From Bacillus sp. B-jedd (GTDB taxonomy: Bacteria; Bacillota; Bacilli; Bacillales; Cytobacillaceae): a stretch of 64,000 nucleotides of DNA. A program made the position numbers and the translations under genes. Positions 7,408 to 17,859 of the stretch are shown here, one piece after another. Position 1 is the first letter of the stretch, and each line of letters begins with the position of its first letter. The notes below the pieces were generated by a model. The model did not search any database. It was not told where the DNA came from and saw nothing but the letters and a program-made list of their open reading frames with translations. The DNA lies in the NCBI RefSeq assembly GCF_000821085.1, contig NZ_CCXR01000001.1, positions 2,625,001-2,689,000 on the forward strand. Reading direction: 5' to 3'.

Positions 7408-8574
7408 TTATAAAGTGAGCGCAGAAAAAAACAGGCCTCTGACATTATCATAGATTTTGTCAAATTGTGATAAAGGCAGTGGGTTAATGCCTTTCCCTAA
7501 CTCAATTGTAAAGCCCGGCCTGTTATATTCCTGAATGAACCAATCTTTAAATCCGGCATGGCTGTCAATTGTACGGACAGCCTTATACCCGCTGCAGGAT
7601 GATAAGATGGAGGCGATTTTTAGCGACTCCTCAGGCTCCTTCCCATTATATCCCCAATAAAATTCTTCTCCTTGAGTATGAAAGGCAAAAACCATATCAA
7701 AATTTCCGTTCTCGACAAGTTTTGCCATTGCCAGAGCTTCTGGTTCCGAAAGAGGCCTGTTACCCGGATAATCACGTGGCGCGGGAGATTTAGGTTCTTT
7801 TCGTTTTTTTTCAATTTCCCAATTGGCGGGGAACTGATTATTTAAATCCACACCATTAATATTTGCCTTCCAGCCCGAAAAATCTCTGTTGTCGTGATTG
7901 ATGTTCATTAACCTGTTTTCCTGACTTTTCATTGGTCCTTCAAGCACCAGGTTCACCCCGTCAGGATTTACCATCGGAACCACCGAAAGTTCGACTGTAT
8001 TATAGACCGACATAGCTCCAATGCCACAGATCAAATAATTATTCGTCAATGCCAGAAGATAGGCATTCATCAAGTCCATGAGAATGCCGCTCGTTATCCA
8101 CTCGTTTGCATGGAAGGAGGCATTAAAGTGTAATTTCTTTTTTCCTCTGCCTATTTTTACTTCCTTTATAGGATTTCCAAGCACACTTTTGCCAATTTCG
8201 GTAAGTGTAATAAACGGGTAGGCCTCCTTTAAAATCTCAAGGTCCCTTTCAAGAATGACAGAGCTGTATGCCATACGGCCCAATATGCATGGGGATGTAA
8301 TCTTCCAGGGGATGAATTCCCGTTCCTGAAGAAACCTTCCAATGGAAGAGTTTGTTTTTAAAGCGTCCAATTGCTGGCCGATTGCTATTTTTACTGATTC
8401 CCAATTAATATGTCGGCCCGGGAGCAGTGTATAGCCAGGAATGTTTATCGTTCCACGCGGGACCGCCCCCTGTATGAATTCATCCCTGTTCGAATCAGAA
8501 ATCAAATCAACCGGAAGATTAAAAATCTCCGCCAGCTCCCCAAGTGTCTCAATCCCATTAGATGGTATCCTCAT
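7408..8574 (-). CDS. yqgT: YqgT, M14 family metallopeptidase (gamma-D-glutamyl-diamino acid endopeptidase I-like)
   Basis: 388 residues with a zinc carboxypeptidase (M14) domain. The zinc ligands are His155 and Glu158 (HANE) and His299 (AFHTQ); the general-base glutamate is Glu358 (TIELG). Residues 1-60 look like a LysM-type wall-binding module (LGELAEIFNL ... INIPGYTL). The closest described relative is ENP1 of Lysinibacillus sphaericus, which cleaves peptidoglycan stem peptides. No classical signal peptide is visible, so it probably acts on recycled muropeptides or during sporulation. The ATG at 8574 has a perfect GAAGGAGG; a longer start at 8601 does not. Confidence 0.85.
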   Translation of the reverse strand: MRIPSNGIETLGELAEIFNLPVDLISDSNRDEFIQGAVPRGTINIPGYTLLPGRHINWESVKIAIGQQLDALKTNSSIGRFLQEREFIPWKITSPCILGRMAYSSVILERDLEILKEAYPFITLTEIGKSVLGNPIKEVKIGRGKKKLHFNASFHANEWITSGILMDLMNAYLLALTNNYLICGIGAMSVYNTVELSVVPMVNPDGVNLVLEGPMKSQENRLMNINHDNRDFSGWKANINGVDLNNQFPANWEIEKKRKEPKSPAPRDYPGNRPLSEPEALAMAKLVENGNFDMVFAFHTQGEEFYWGYNGKEPEESLKIASILSSCSGYKAVRTIDSHAGFKDWFIQEYNRPGFTIELGKGINPLPLSQFDKIYDNVRGLFFSALTL

Positions 8575-8654
8575 TATTAGCCTCCTTCTGCTTTGGCTCA
8601 TTCCTCTCTATTTCTTATGTATGAACCCTAGAAAGAATCATTCCTGGACAATGA

Positions 8655-8682
8655 AGAAAGGCCCCCATATGAAGGAGCCTTT
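8655..8682 (-). terminator. Weak terminator after glcK
   Basis: On the minus strand AAAGGCTCC pairs imperfectly with GGGGGCCTTT just after the glcK stop codon. The T tract is short, so termination may be partial. Confidence 0.45.
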
Positions 8683-8688
8683 TATCAT

Positions 8689-9660
8689 CTAAAGAGATGC
8701 TTTATCTTTTACCAGCCAGGCTGCGCCAATCACACCGGCGGCATTACCCAATGTTGCCAAAGCTATTTTCGTTGTTTCTCTGACTCTCGAAAAGGCAAAT
8801 CTTTCGAATTGGCCTCTTACCCGGTCTACAAGGAAATCTCCTGCTTTGGAGACCCCTCCCCCGAGAACAATCTTTTCGGGATTCAGCGTATTTGCTATAT
8901 TAGCCAAGGTTAAGCCAAGATGAAAAGCTACCTCCTCGATAACCTTTAAAGCGGATGCATCTCCATTTTTCGCACATTCAAACACATCCTTGGCTGTAAC
9001 GAGCCCTTTAGCGGCAAAGATTCGCCCAATTTCACTTGAACCATCTTTACTAATTTCCTCCATGGCCAATCTGACGACCCCTGTTGCCGAGGCGATTGTT
9101 TCAAGGCAGCCTGTTTTTCCGCAATTGCACTGCGCCCCTCCAACCGGTATAGCCGATATATGGCCAATTTCTCCGGCGGCACCGCTTACGCCCTGGACCA
9201 TATGGCCATTTGCGATGACTCCTCCGCCAACTCCAGTTCCCAAAGTAACACAAACTAAATCCTTAGCCCCTTCACCTGCCCCTTTCCACATTTCCCCAAG
9301 GGCCGCACAATTCGCGTCATTGTCAATAGCTGCAGGCAAATTGGTTTCTACCTCAAGGATATCTTTAAGTGGGTAGTTATCCCGGAAGCCGAGGTTGACC
9401 GTATTATAAAGGACACCTGTGCTGTAATTGACCGGACCGGGTGCCCCCATGCCAATTCCAGCCAGCTTGTCCTTCGTCTGTCCCGCTTCTTCAAGCTTTG
9501 TATCGATTGATTTAGCAATGTTTACGATAATGTTTTTTCCTTCATCGGAATTATCTGTTGGTATTTCCCATTTATGAATGATTTCCCCATATGCCGAGAT
9601 AAATGCGAGCTTTGTTGTTGTTCCTCCCAAATCAATACCCGCCAGCCACTTTTCCATCAT
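8689..9660 (-). CDS. glcK: Glucokinase, ROK family
   Basis: 323 residues; phosphorylates glucose to glucose-6-phosphate with ATP in the cytoplasm. The N-terminal phosphate-binding motif [10 protein letters not shown] and the ROK zinc signature [10 protein letters not shown] near residues 178-187 are both intact, as is the catalytic [11 protein letters not shown] segment. The ATG at 9660 overlaps the stop of yqgQ, the same yqgQ-glcK coupling as in B. subtilis. It is the last gene of the gluP-yqgQ-glcK group. Confidence 0.94.
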   Translation of the reverse strand: MMEKWLAGIDLGGTTTKLAFISAYGEIIHKWEIPTDNSDEGKNIIVNIAKSIDTKLEEAGQTKDKLAGIGMGAPGPVNYSTGVLYNTVNLGFRDNYPLKDILEVETNLPAAIDNDANCAALGEMWKGAGEGAKDLVCVTLGTGVGGGVIANGHMVQGVSGAAGEIGHISAIPVGGAQCNCGKTGCLETIASATGVVRLAMEEISKDGSSEIGRIFAAKGLVTAKDVFECAKNGDASALKVIEEVAFHLGLTLANIANTLNPEKIVLGGGVSKAGDFLVDRVRGQFERFAFSRVRETTKIALATLGNAAGVIGAAWLVKDKASL

Positions 9661-9881
9661 TCTCCATCACCTGATTTTCTATTATTTTTTTCTTTTTCCA
9701 ATTGAATTTCATGTCTTAATAACATAATTGCATTTTGGAATTCCTGGGTTTCTATCAACTGTGAGTTGTGCATTTCAATAAGTTCTTCTTCCATCAGTTC
9801 CAGGTCTGCCAGCCTGCTGCCGACATAAATGACTGTTCCATACTTTTTTAAAAATTGCTGAATTTCATAGACATTTTTCAA
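9657..9881 (-). CDS. yqgQ: YqgQ, DUF910 protein
   Basis: 74-residue, mostly helical, highly charged protein of the DUF910 (YqgQ) family. Structures of this family show a small three-helix bundle and suggest nucleic-acid binding, but no function is established. It lies between gluP and glcK, with its stop codon overlapping the glcK start, so it is made with glucokinase. Confidence 0.88.
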   Translation of the reverse strand: MKNVYEIQQFLKKYGTVIYVGSRLADLELMEEELIEMHNSQLIETQEFQNAIMLLRHEIQLEKEKNNRKSGDGE

Positions 9882-9931
9882 GTTTTTCCCCTACCATCAT
9901 GGCAAAATAATGTTCAATTTCAATAAAGTTC

Positions 9932-11491
9932 TTATCTGTAAGATTCTTCGAGCATCGCTTTTCTCAATTGATCAGCTAGATCCTCATATTCTTTTTCGCC
10001 CGGTTTGAGCGCGACTGCCTTTTCCGCATGTTCCAGTGCCACTTTTACATTCTCTTCCTCAAGATAAATGAGGGCCAGATTATAATGGGCTTCAGGGAAC
10101 TCGGGCTTTAAATCAATCGCTTTTTGCAAGTGAATCTTTGCTTCGGAATATTGCCCTAATTTTATTTCCGCGAATGAAAGCATGAAATACGTCTTTTCCG
10201 TCACAGAAGTGTTTGTTTCGTATTTCTTTAAGACTTTATATGCCTGCTCATAATTTTCGTTGCTGATATATCCCTCAGCAAGCAATATGACTGACCTTTC
10301 ATCCTCAGGCCCAAGTCCCTTATTAAATCCGTGCTGCAGAAGAAGAACAGTCATCAGGATTGAAACCGCTGCAAATGAAAACTGTAGAAGCAGTTTCCTC
10401 TTCTTAGGGAAATGGACAATTCCTGCACCTAGAAAACCCGCTGCCAGGCCACCCAAATGACCTGCATTATCTACCATTGCAACTGAAAAACCAAAGATCA
10501 GATTCAATATGATGATGAATATTACAGTGGGACCCATCGTCCTGTAAAAAAGCTTTGGGAAAACCAGGCCGAAATAAAGAAGTGCGCCGAGACATCCAAA
10601 GATCGCCCCACTGGCCCCAGCGGAAACTTCATGGCTGAACAAAAAGCTTGCCAATGAACCGCCAAAGCCGGCAAACAAATAGACAAATAAAAACCGTCCA
10701 CTACCCATGATTCTTTCAACAGCCGTTCCGACAAAATATAGGCCGAATGAATTCATGACGAGATGTAGAAATCCTATGTGTAGAAAAATTGGCGTTAGAA
10801 ATCTCCACCATTCACCATTTAAGATAAGCGGATTAAATTTTGCGCCAAATTTTAAAAGCGTAGAGGGATTCGTGCTGCCGCCATTCACTTCGAGCAAAAG
10901 GAATACAGCAATTTGAATCGCCAAAAAAATATATGTAAAGAAGGGCTTTCCTGCTTTGAAGACAGCCTGTTCCTTTTCGGCTTCTTTTTTTGCATGGAGT
11001 AGCGCATGCCTTTTAATTTCTTCAGGATCGATCGCTTCGTCCAGGTTATGTAAAAAATCCAGGTCGTCAAACGCAGCCAGATTGGCCAGGGCCTTTTCGG
11101 CGTCATTGTATGTCCCTTCAGAAAACAATATGGAGTGGACACGTGTTTCCGACATTCGGTCCTGATAAATAAAGGGTTTGCCAATGGCATCTTCATAGTC
11201 ATCCACAGGAGGGTGCTCACTGACATATATATTGATGAGCGGCATCTCCCGCCTGTTCATTTGCTTTCTTATCCTTGAACCGGTCAAAGCAGTCGATTCA
11301 ATATCCCTTACCATCCAATTGCTCCACGCAACATCATTGTGCAAAAGCCTGATAATCGGTGCTTTTTTATTCTCTTTTTTCTCAAGCCACAACTCCCGTT
11401 GATCTGGGAATAACTTCACAATTCTGTAGCCTGTCTGGACAATGAAAAAGTCCGCGAGCTTCCAAAATATAAAATCTTCTTTATTATACAA
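9932..11491 (-). CDS. gluP: GluP rhomboid intramembrane serine protease with TPR domain
   Basis: 519 residues. An N-terminal soluble domain (1-180) precedes seven predicted membrane helices (about 183-375) and a C-terminal TPR region (390-515). The rhomboid dyad is intact: Ser294 in GASGAIFG and His345 in DNAGHLGG; the loop with WWRFLTPIFLH is also typical. B. subtilis GluP is a membrane protease with a role in cell division and glucose export or uptake phenotypes. Translation appears to start at a TTG (11491) with GGGGAAGC at proper spacing. It heads the group gluP-yqgQ-glcK. Confidence 0.93.
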   Translation of the reverse strand: MYNKEDFIFWKLADFFIVQTGYRIVKLFPDQRELWLEKKENKKAPIIRLLHNDVAWSNWMVRDIESTALTGSRIRKQMNRREMPLINIYVSEHPPVDDYEDAIGKPFIYQDRMSETRVHSILFSEGTYNDAEKALANLAAFDDLDFLHNLDEAIDPEEIKRHALLHAKKEAEKEQAVFKAGKPFFTYIFLAIQIAVFLLLEVNGGSTNPSTLLKFGAKFNPLILNGEWWRFLTPIFLHIGFLHLVMNSFGLYFVGTAVERIMGSGRFLFVYLFAGFGGSLASFLFSHEVSAGASGAIFGCLGALLYFGLVFPKLFYRTMGPTVIFIIILNLIFGFSVAMVDNAGHLGGLAAGFLGAGIVHFPKKRKLLLQFSFAAVSILMTVLLLQHGFNKGLGPEDERSVILLAEGYISNENYEQAYKVLKKYETNTSVTEKTYFMLSFAEIKLGQYSEAKIHLQKAIDLKPEFPEAHYNLALIYLEEENVKVALEHAEKAVALKPGEKEYEDLADQLRKAMLEESYR

Positions 11492-11623
11492 AAGCTTCCC
11501 CTGCTTTCTCCGGGTTTACTGCATCCCCGGACATCCTGCTTTCTCTCACTATTATAAACGAATTCCGCTCCTACAAGAAAGGAAAACAAAAGGCATTCCC
11601 TTTTATGGGATTTCTTCTTAGAC

Positions 11624-11664
11624 AAAAAAAGAGCCGGACCGTCAAAATCAACGGTTCGGGCTTC
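11624..11664 (-). terminator. Terminator overlapping the yqgO stop codon
   Basis: On the minus strand AGCCCGAACCGT pairs with ACGGTCCGGCT and is followed by seven T. The TGA of the small upstream gene lies in the loop. Confidence 0.85.
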
Positions 11665-11839
11665 CAAAAACTGTTTCCATCAATTTTTTCTTTGTTCCCG
11701 GCAGCCCCATAATTGTACTCACAGCGGCTTTCCTGACCCAGCTAGTTCCGAGAATTACATTCATCAACCGGTACCTGTAACGATAAACGGCATAACCTGC
11801 TGTGCCAATCATCAGAATTGAAGATAGTGTTTTGTTCAT
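11648..11839 (-). CDS. yqgO: YqgO-like small membrane-associated protein
   Basis: 63 residues: a hydrophobic N-terminal segment (about 3-18), then a basic, arginine- and tyrosine-rich stretch (YRYRYRL) and a second weakly hydrophobic part. By size and place next to gluP it matches B. subtilis YqgO, an uncharacterised protein. The ATG at 11839 follows GGAGGG. Its stop codon sits inside the terminator hairpin. Confidence 0.7.
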   Translation of the reverse strand: MNKTLSSILMIGTAGYAVYRYRYRLMNVILGTSWVRKAAVSTIMGLPGTKKKLMETVFGSPNR

Positions 11840-11914
11840 CGCATTCCCTCCTGTCTTAACTTTCCCCTTGGGAAAGAAAGTATACAAAAAGGGCAAGCTA
11901 CTCAGTGGCCTGTC

Positions 11915-12907
<993 letters not shown>

Positions 12908-12956
12908 TCAAAATCAAGCTTCTCCAAAGCGGCGGTTTTCATTCTGCGGTACCGGA

Positions 12957-13745
12957 TTATTTAAATGCTAGAAGTATAAAAGTGGCCCATGCGGCCATCA
13001 ATCCAGACAAGAAATTGACCATATCATTATCAAGAACGGCGATTCCCTTGATTTTAATAGTTTTATTCCCGCAATGGAAGGCTTTCTCAGTTTCAATACC
13101 ACATGCCTTACATCTGTATAGTGCCTGAAAAAAAGCACCCATAATAGTGTCAAGCATATTACCAAAAAACCCGAAGGCAAAAATCACTATGCCGTATGCC
13201 GGCGTCAACTCAAATAAGATTACAGCAAGAATGGAGATCAAAGCGGCGCCACAAATAGCCGCCACCGTTCCTAGTGAACTGACGGCGCCAGAAGTTCCTC
13301 GCTCAGCCCGTTTCATATTAATGATGCTTACGGGTTCTCTCTTGCTCAAGGAACCTATTTCAGATGCCCACGTATCCGAGTTGGCACTTGCAATAGCAAC
13401 AGCAAAGCAAATGAGCCAGATTGGGTCGGAGGTGGCCAGAAACAGCAGGCTGCAGAGAGCCCCCGGCCCTCCATTTGCCGCCACCTGTCTCCAGTCCCTT
13501 CTGGATCCCTTTGCCAGTTTTTCCTCTATTGATACTTTTTTTACTCCATTGAATTTAGACCATAAGCTGGAAGTGACAAAAAAAGCACCTAAGAGGATAA
13601 GTCCTTCAGGGCCTGCCCCGGAAAATATGGCAAACCCGGTTGCAACCGCTGCGGCCGCGCCCGACTTTGTCAGTGACTTCAGCCTCCACCCTGCCCATGA
13701 GGCTAGAAATATCAACAAGATACTTAATACCTTCCCTATAATCAT
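12957..13745 (-). CDS. DUF92 (TMEM19-like) membrane protein
   Basis: 262 residues with about six membrane helices, of the DUF92 family (COG1836). Conserved pieces include TGFAIFSGAGPEG, SANSDTWASEIG and GNMLDTIMGAFFQALYRC. Eukaryotic and cyanobacterial relatives include TMEM19 and phytol/phytyl-phosphate kinases (VTE5/VTE6-like), hinting at a CTP-dependent polyprenol or alcohol kinase, but no bacterial function is proven. The start overlaps the preceding cyclo-ligase stop (ATGA), so the genes are coupled. Confidence 0.8.
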   Translation of the reverse strand: MIIGKVLSILLIFLASWAGWRLKSLTKSGAAAAVATGFAIFSGAGPEGLILLGAFFVTSSLWSKFNGVKKVSIEEKLAKGSRRDWRQVAANGGPGALCSLLFLATSDPIWLICFAVAIASANSDTWASEIGSLSKREPVSIINMKRAERGTSGAVSSLGTVAAICGAALISILAVILFELTPAYGIVIFAFGFFGNMLDTIMGAFFQALYRCKACGIETEKAFHCGNKTIKIKGIAVLDNDMVNFLSGLMAAWATFILLAFK

Positions 13746-14305
13746 GGGTGAATAACCCTTTGTTCTGTTATAATTCGGCCAACCGGAATATCGTGCACTT
13801 CAACAGGAAGTTTATCAATGAGTTGGCATGAAAAGGCTAGCGAAACAGTTTTCCCACTATAGCCGGCCAGGAAACGATCATAATATCCTCCCCCAAAGCC
13901 TAGCCTGAAGCCATTGGTTGAAAATGCCACCCCCGGTACAATCAATAAGTCAATGTCTTCCTTCAGCGCCAGGCCGGTCATTTCTTCCTTAGGCTCCTTA
14001 AGCCCATAATATACTGATTCAAGCTGGGAGAAATCAGTTAAATAGCGGAAATCCATGTTCCTGTTCGCCGGGAAGCATTTTGGGACGGCAATCATCTTGC
14101 CCTCCAGCCATGCCTGCGAAATAATTGCATATGTATCTACTTCGGGGGGGCGGGAAATCGTAATGCCAACCACTTTGGCATTAACCCATTCAGGTTGTTC
14201 AAAAAGCCTTCCGGCTATTCTAGCCGACAAATCCTTATATGTTTCACCGTCAATTAACTTAAGGCGGTTTATCATTTCATTCCGTATAATCCGTTTCTCA
14301 TCCAT
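13742..14305 (-). CDS. yqgN: 5-formyltetrahydrofolate cyclo-ligase
   Basis: 187 residues; converts 5-formyl-THF to 5,10-methenyl-THF using ATP, returning the stored folate to the one-carbon pool. The signature LIVPGVAFSTNGFRLGFGGGYYDRFL near residues 115-145 is the family ATP/folate-binding block, and the N-terminal basic segment MDEKRIIRNEM is typical. It lies just after rpmG, as in B. subtilis, and is coupled to the DUF92 gene. The ATG is followed by a standard MDEKR start. Confidence 0.92.
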   Translation of the reverse strand: MDEKRIIRNEMINRLKLIDGETYKDLSARIAGRLFEQPEWVNAKVVGITISRPPEVDTYAIISQAWLEGKMIAVPKCFPANRNMDFRYLTDFSQLESVYYGLKEPKEEMTGLALKEDIDLLIVPGVAFSTNGFRLGFGGGYYDRFLAGYSGKTVSLAFSCQLIDKLPVEVHDIPVGRIITEQRVIHP

Positions 14306-14336
14306 TGCAAATCCCCACTCTCCTATTTTAGGACAA

Positions 14337-14367
14337 CAAAAAAAGCAGCAGGAAGCCCTACTGCTTA
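14337..14367 (-). terminator. Terminator touching the rpmG stop codon
   Basis: On the minus strand AGCAGTAGG pairs with CCTGCTGCT, followed by seven T. The stem begins at the final base of the rpmG stop codon. Confidence 0.85.
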
Positions 14368-14514
14368 TTTTGTCTCACGATGTAATGTAACCCGCTTTTC
14401 CCTGGAGCAGTATTTTTTAAGCTCGAGGCGATCTGGATTATTGCGTTTATTTTTCTTTGAAATATAGTTACGGTCACCACAATCGGTGCAAGCTAACGTA
14501 ATATTTACGCGCAT
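14365..14514 (-). CDS. rpmGA: Ribosomal protein L33 (bL33), RpmGA type
   Basis: 49-residue large-subunit protein. Sequence blocks [24 protein letters not shown] and TLHRETK identify bL33. The zinc-ribbon cysteines are partly lost: the first CxxC (CTDC) and the third Cys are kept, but the fourth position is Glu (YCSRE). It is thus intermediate between zinc-containing and zinc-free L33 paralogues. GGAGGG precedes the ATG. It sits upstream of yqgN as in B. subtilis. Confidence 0.93.
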   Translation of the reverse strand: MRVNITLACTDCGDRNYISKKNKRNNPDRLELKKYCSREKRVTLHRETK

Positions 14515-14568
14515 TTTTTTCCCTCCAAACACTAAAAGCTTGTTCGTTGATACGACTTTTCTATAATA

Positions 14569-15213
14569 TCATTTTTCTTTCGGAATTGCTAGTCTGTTTT
14601 TCAAAAGTGCTTTATTCAAGGCAAGCAGTTCATTTTTATCCTTTCCAGAGATCAACCATGTACATGCTCGGACAGTGTTGCCAGGTAGAATTATGGTATC
14701 GTTGGACAAAATGCTTGCGGGGTTTCCTTTTGCCATCGGGTTATATTTTAATGTCCCTTTTTCCTTGCTTCCCCATATCCCGTCCAAGCTGGCATGCCAT
14801 GAAGGAACCACCGTCAGCTCCCAATTCCCTTCAGGACCCGAGCGGCCGTCAACGAGAAATAAATGCTTGTCCATTAGGTGGAAAACTATCTCATCCGCAG
14901 GAGATACGAAGGCAAAGTGCTCCTTAAGAGCGGATTGTCCATATTGCATGGCCAAAATTTTCACTTGTTTCTCTGCTTTGCCATGGTTGCAAACAAAATA
15001 GTTCAGCATCGTTATTTTGGAATGGGGCTGTTCCACAAATATTTTTAATGAAATTTCTTCCTTCATCAAGACGATTTCCGTGCGGCCGCAGCTCCAATAA
15101 ACATTCCCTGAAATCCATAAGCCAGTAGCCAAAGCTAGCTTTTCAATTTGGGGAACCGGCTGCAAGCCACTTTGTATTATTTCTGGCCTACACTCTACAT
15201 TTGTTTTCAACAT
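14569..15213 (-). CDS. Conserved-looking protein of unknown function next to phoU
   Basis: 214 residues, no signal peptide or membrane segment. The sequence shows alternating hydrophobic strands with several Trp and Cys residues (LWISGNVYWSCGRTEIVL, WELTVVPSWHASLDGIWG) and looks like an all-beta cytoplasmic protein. I do not recognise the family. AAGGCGG lies 8 bases before the ATG, coding bias matches the neighbours, and no terminator follows, so it may be read with rpmG. It lies between phoU and rpmG, where B. subtilis has yqgM and small yqz genes, and shows no similarity to them that I can see. Confidence 0.65.
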   Translation of the reverse strand: MLKTNVECRPEIIQSGLQPVPQIEKLALATGLWISGNVYWSCGRTEIVLMKEEISLKIFVEQPHSKITMLNYFVCNHGKAEKQVKILAMQYGQSALKEHFAFVSPADEIVFHLMDKHLFLVDGRSGPEGNWELTVVPSWHASLDGIWGSKEKGTLKYNPMAKGNPASILSNDTIILPGNTVRACTWLISGKDKNELLALNKALLKNRLAIPKEK

Positions 15214-15451
15214 TCCAACAACCGCCTTTTTAGATAACTACCATTCTATTTATTCGGCCCGCTTTTATGACCGGCATTTATACTATTTATGGTAGCACCT
15301 GTTTCAGAGGCGGACAATGAACGCATTTTGTCGGAAATTGCCTTGTCGCATCACTTAGCTTTTCTCTCACCGAAAAAAATTTTTTCAGTGTTTTTACGAC
15401 AAATTCCCCACTATCTTTTAAGGAATTTTGACATATTTTCTCTATTTGTTT

Positions 15452-16111
15452 TTAACGGTTTAATTCAGATTGTTTTCCTGTTACTAAATATACGACTTGC
15501 TCGGCGATGTTAGTGCAATGGTCTCCGATTCGTTCTATATATCTGCATGTAAATGCCATTTGTGCAATTTGATTTGTTGCTCCGGGGTTGCCCGGGATAT
15601 AGCCCAGCAATTCATGGACAAGCCGCCCGTACATCTCATCCACCTGGTCGTCAATCTTTGCGCACTCGGCAGCCATGGCTGCGTCTTTCAGGAATAATGA
15701 CTTTAACGAACAGTCAAGCATTTCCAGAGCCAAATCCTTCATTACCGGAATATCCTTAATTTCTTTAATATGCTTTTCCTTTCCGATATGCAACGCTGAT
15801 TTGGCGATATTTACGGCATTGTCGGCGATTCTTTCAATTTCGGATGAAATTTTGAGAACAGAAATAATAGTTCTTAAATCAGATGCAACCGGCGACTCTG
15901 TCGCAATCAGAAGCATGGCTTTTTCATTGATATGCAAATCGAGTTCATCTATTTCCCTATCATTCCTAACCACTTTTTCCGCATTCTCAGTGTTTTGTGA
16001 TATAAGCGCTTCAATTGCTGCTTCAACTGCGATTTTGGAAAGCTCCGCCATCTCCATAAGCAATTCCTTCAAATGAGTTAAATTACTATCAAAATTTGTC
16101 CTGGTCCCCAT
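15452..16111 (-). CDS. phoU: PhoU phosphate-uptake regulator
   Basis: 219 residues, two tandem PhoU helical bundles. Each repeat has the metal-binding E/DxxxD pattern (EKVVRNDREIDELDLHI; CAKIDDQVDEMYG). PhoU damps Pst transport and signals phosphate sufficiency to the PhoR-type sensor. The start at ATG 16111 follows GGGGTGAAAAGG; an in-frame ATG at 16141 overlaps the pstB stop (TAATG) and would add ten residues, so translational coupling is possible. It is the last gene of pstSCAB-phoU. Confidence 0.92.
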   Translation of the reverse strand: MGTRTNFDSNLTHLKELLMEMAELSKIAVEAAIEALISQNTENAEKVVRNDREIDELDLHINEKAMLLIATESPVASDLRTIISVLKISSEIERIADNAVNIAKSALHIGKEKHIKEIKDIPVMKDLALEMLDCSLKSLFLKDAAMAAECAKIDDQVDEMYGRLVHELLGYIPGNPGATNQIAQMAFTCRYIERIGDHCTNIAEQVVYLVTGKQSELNR

Positions 16112-16140
16112 CCTTTTCACCCCATCCAAATGATTTTCCA

Positions 16141-16956
16141 TTAACCAAATCGACCAGTTATATAATCTTCCGTCCGCTTATCCGAAGGATTAGAGAATAT
16201 TTTGCCCGTTTCGGCAAATTCAACGACCTCCCCATTCAGGAAGAATGCTGTCTTGTCCGAGATCCTTGCAGCTTGCTGCATATTGTGGGTGACGATTATG
16301 ATACTGAAATCCTTCTTCAATTCCTGTACAAGTTCTTCTACTTTCAATGTAGAGATTGGATCAAGTGCCGAGGTTGGTTCATCCATTAAAATTACATCAG
16401 GTTCAATCGCCAGGCAGCGTGCGATGCAAAGACGCTGCTGTTGCCCACCTGAGAGTCCATAGGCGTTTTGATGGAGCCTGTCCTTCACTTCATCCCAAAT
16501 TGCTGCTCCCCTTAAGCTCTGCTCGACAATTTCGTCGAGAATTTTTTTATTTCTGATGCCATGTATTTTTGGTCCATAGGCAATATTTTCATAAATGGAT
16601 TTCGGGAATGGGTTCGGCTTTTGAAATACCATCCCGACCCTGGTCCGTAAGTCCTCCACCAGGAATTCCTTTTTGAGAATATTCCTTCCCCTGTACATGA
16701 TTTCGCCTGATGTCCTAACTGAAGGCACAAGCTCGACCATTCTGTTCAACGTCTTAATAAAAGTTGATTTACCGCATCCTGATGGTCCAATAATTGCGGT
16801 GACTTCATTTTCGTTTATATCCAGATTAATATTTTTCAAGGCATGCCCTTCGCCATACCAAAGGTTAAGATCCTTTGTTTGGAAAACAGGCTGGCCTGAA
16901 TTTCCCTGATGATTTTCACTTTTTACTGCAGTGCTTTCTAGTGTCCCTAGTTTCAT
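16141..16956 (-). CDS. pstB: Phosphate ABC transporter ATP-binding protein PstB
   Basis: 271 residues. Walker [10 protein letters not shown], the signature LSGGQQQRL, Walker [12 protein letters not shown] and the switch His in VTHNMQQA are all intact. It drives inorganic phosphate import through PstC/PstA. The N-terminus has ~20 extra residues before the ATPase fold ([13 protein letters not shown]), common in Bacillus. Only one pstB is present, whereas B. subtilis has two (pstBA, pstBB). Confidence 0.96.
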   Translation of the reverse strand: MKLGTLESTAVKSENHQGNSGQPVFQTKDLNLWYGEGHALKNINLDINENEVTAIIGPSGCGKSTFIKTLNRMVELVPSVRTSGEIMYRGRNILKKEFLVEDLRTRVGMVFQKPNPFPKSIYENIAYGPKIHGIRNKKILDEIVEQSLRGAAIWDEVKDRLHQNAYGLSGGQQQRLCIARCLAIEPDVILMDEPTSALDPISTLKVEELVQELKKDFSIIIVTHNMQQAARISDKTAFFLNGEVVEFAETGKIFSNPSDKRTEDYITGRFG

Positions 16957-16974
16957 TACCGATTCCCCCCAGCC

Positions 16975-17859
16975 TTAAAATCTTTTTTGGAATTTGTTTC
17001 GAATCATGATAGCAATTGAGTTCATGGCAAAAAGAACAAGAAGCAGGATGACGATTGTCGCCGCGGCCAGATTCGCATACTCTGCTGTTAAGGCGGAGTC
17101 AACCGTCCAATAATAAATTTGGACTGGCAAAACTGTGAATTTATCAAGGATGCCATCCGGCAGTGGTATTAAAAGTGCTGGTATGCCAATAACGACTAGC
17201 GGAGCAGTTTCTCCGACGGCTCTTGACAGTGCCAGTATGACCCCTGTCAATATTCCCGGCAAAGCGGCCGGCAATACAACATTCTGAATGGTTTGCCATT
17301 TCGTTGCTCCCATTCCATATGAAGCTTCCCTTAAAAATTGAGGGACTGCCCTGATTGCCTCCTGGCTCGCAACCACAACAACAGGGAGGACAAGAAGAGC
17401 CATTGTCAATCCGCCGGCAAGAACAACCGAGCCTAAATCAAGGGCACGGACAAAGACCGTCAAGCCGAGAATCCCGAAAACAACTGACGGGACACCCGCC
17501 AAATTGGAAATATTCGTTTGGATAAATGATTGAAGCTTGCCTTTTTTCGCATACTCCTCTAAATAAATCGCCGTTCCTACGCCGAGAATCATCGTTGCAG
17601 GCGCGACAACCGCCATCAGCCAAAGTGTCCCATAAATAGCCCCAAGAATTCCGGCCCTTTCTGGATCAGTTGACAGCTTGTTCAATAAAAAATCTTTATC
17701 AATCCAGCCCATGCTGTCTGAGACTACCCGATAAATGAGGATAGCCAAAACCACAATGCCAAAAAGAGTCGCAAGGAGGAACAAGAATTTTGCGAGATTG
17801 TTGGCAAACAGGCGCGTCCCCATTTTCTTTTTCACCTGTGAAGGGTCAACATATTTCAT
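16975..17859 (-). CDS. pstA: Phosphate ABC transporter permease PstA
   Basis: 294 residues with six predicted membrane helices and the MetI-type EAA loop (EASYGMGATKWQTIQNVVLPAALPGI) that contacts PstB. It forms the translocation channel with PstC. The start lies directly after the pstC stop (1 base), with the ribosome-binding GGAGGAAT inside the end of pstC. The mid-operon position and length are normal. Confidence 0.95.
   Translation of the reverse strand: MKYVDPSQVKKKMGTRLFANNLAKFLFLLATLFGIVVLAILIYRVVSDSMGWIDKDFLLNKLSTDPERAGILGAIYGTLWLMAVVAPATMILGVGTAIYLEEYAKKGKLQSFIQTNISNLAGVPSVVFGILGLTVFVRALDLGSVVLAGGLTMALLVLPVVVVASQEAIRAVPQFLREASYGMGATKWQTIQNVVLPAALPGILTGVILALSRAVGETAPLVVIGIPALLIPLPDGILDKFTVLPVQIYYWTVDSALTAEYANLAAATIVILLLVLFAMNSIAIMIRNKFQKRF

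Noticed and set aside
15376..15402. Terminator after phoU
   Set aside because: The ACTGAAAAAA/TTTTTTTCGGT inverted repeat is A/T-only with no stable GC stem; too weak to call.
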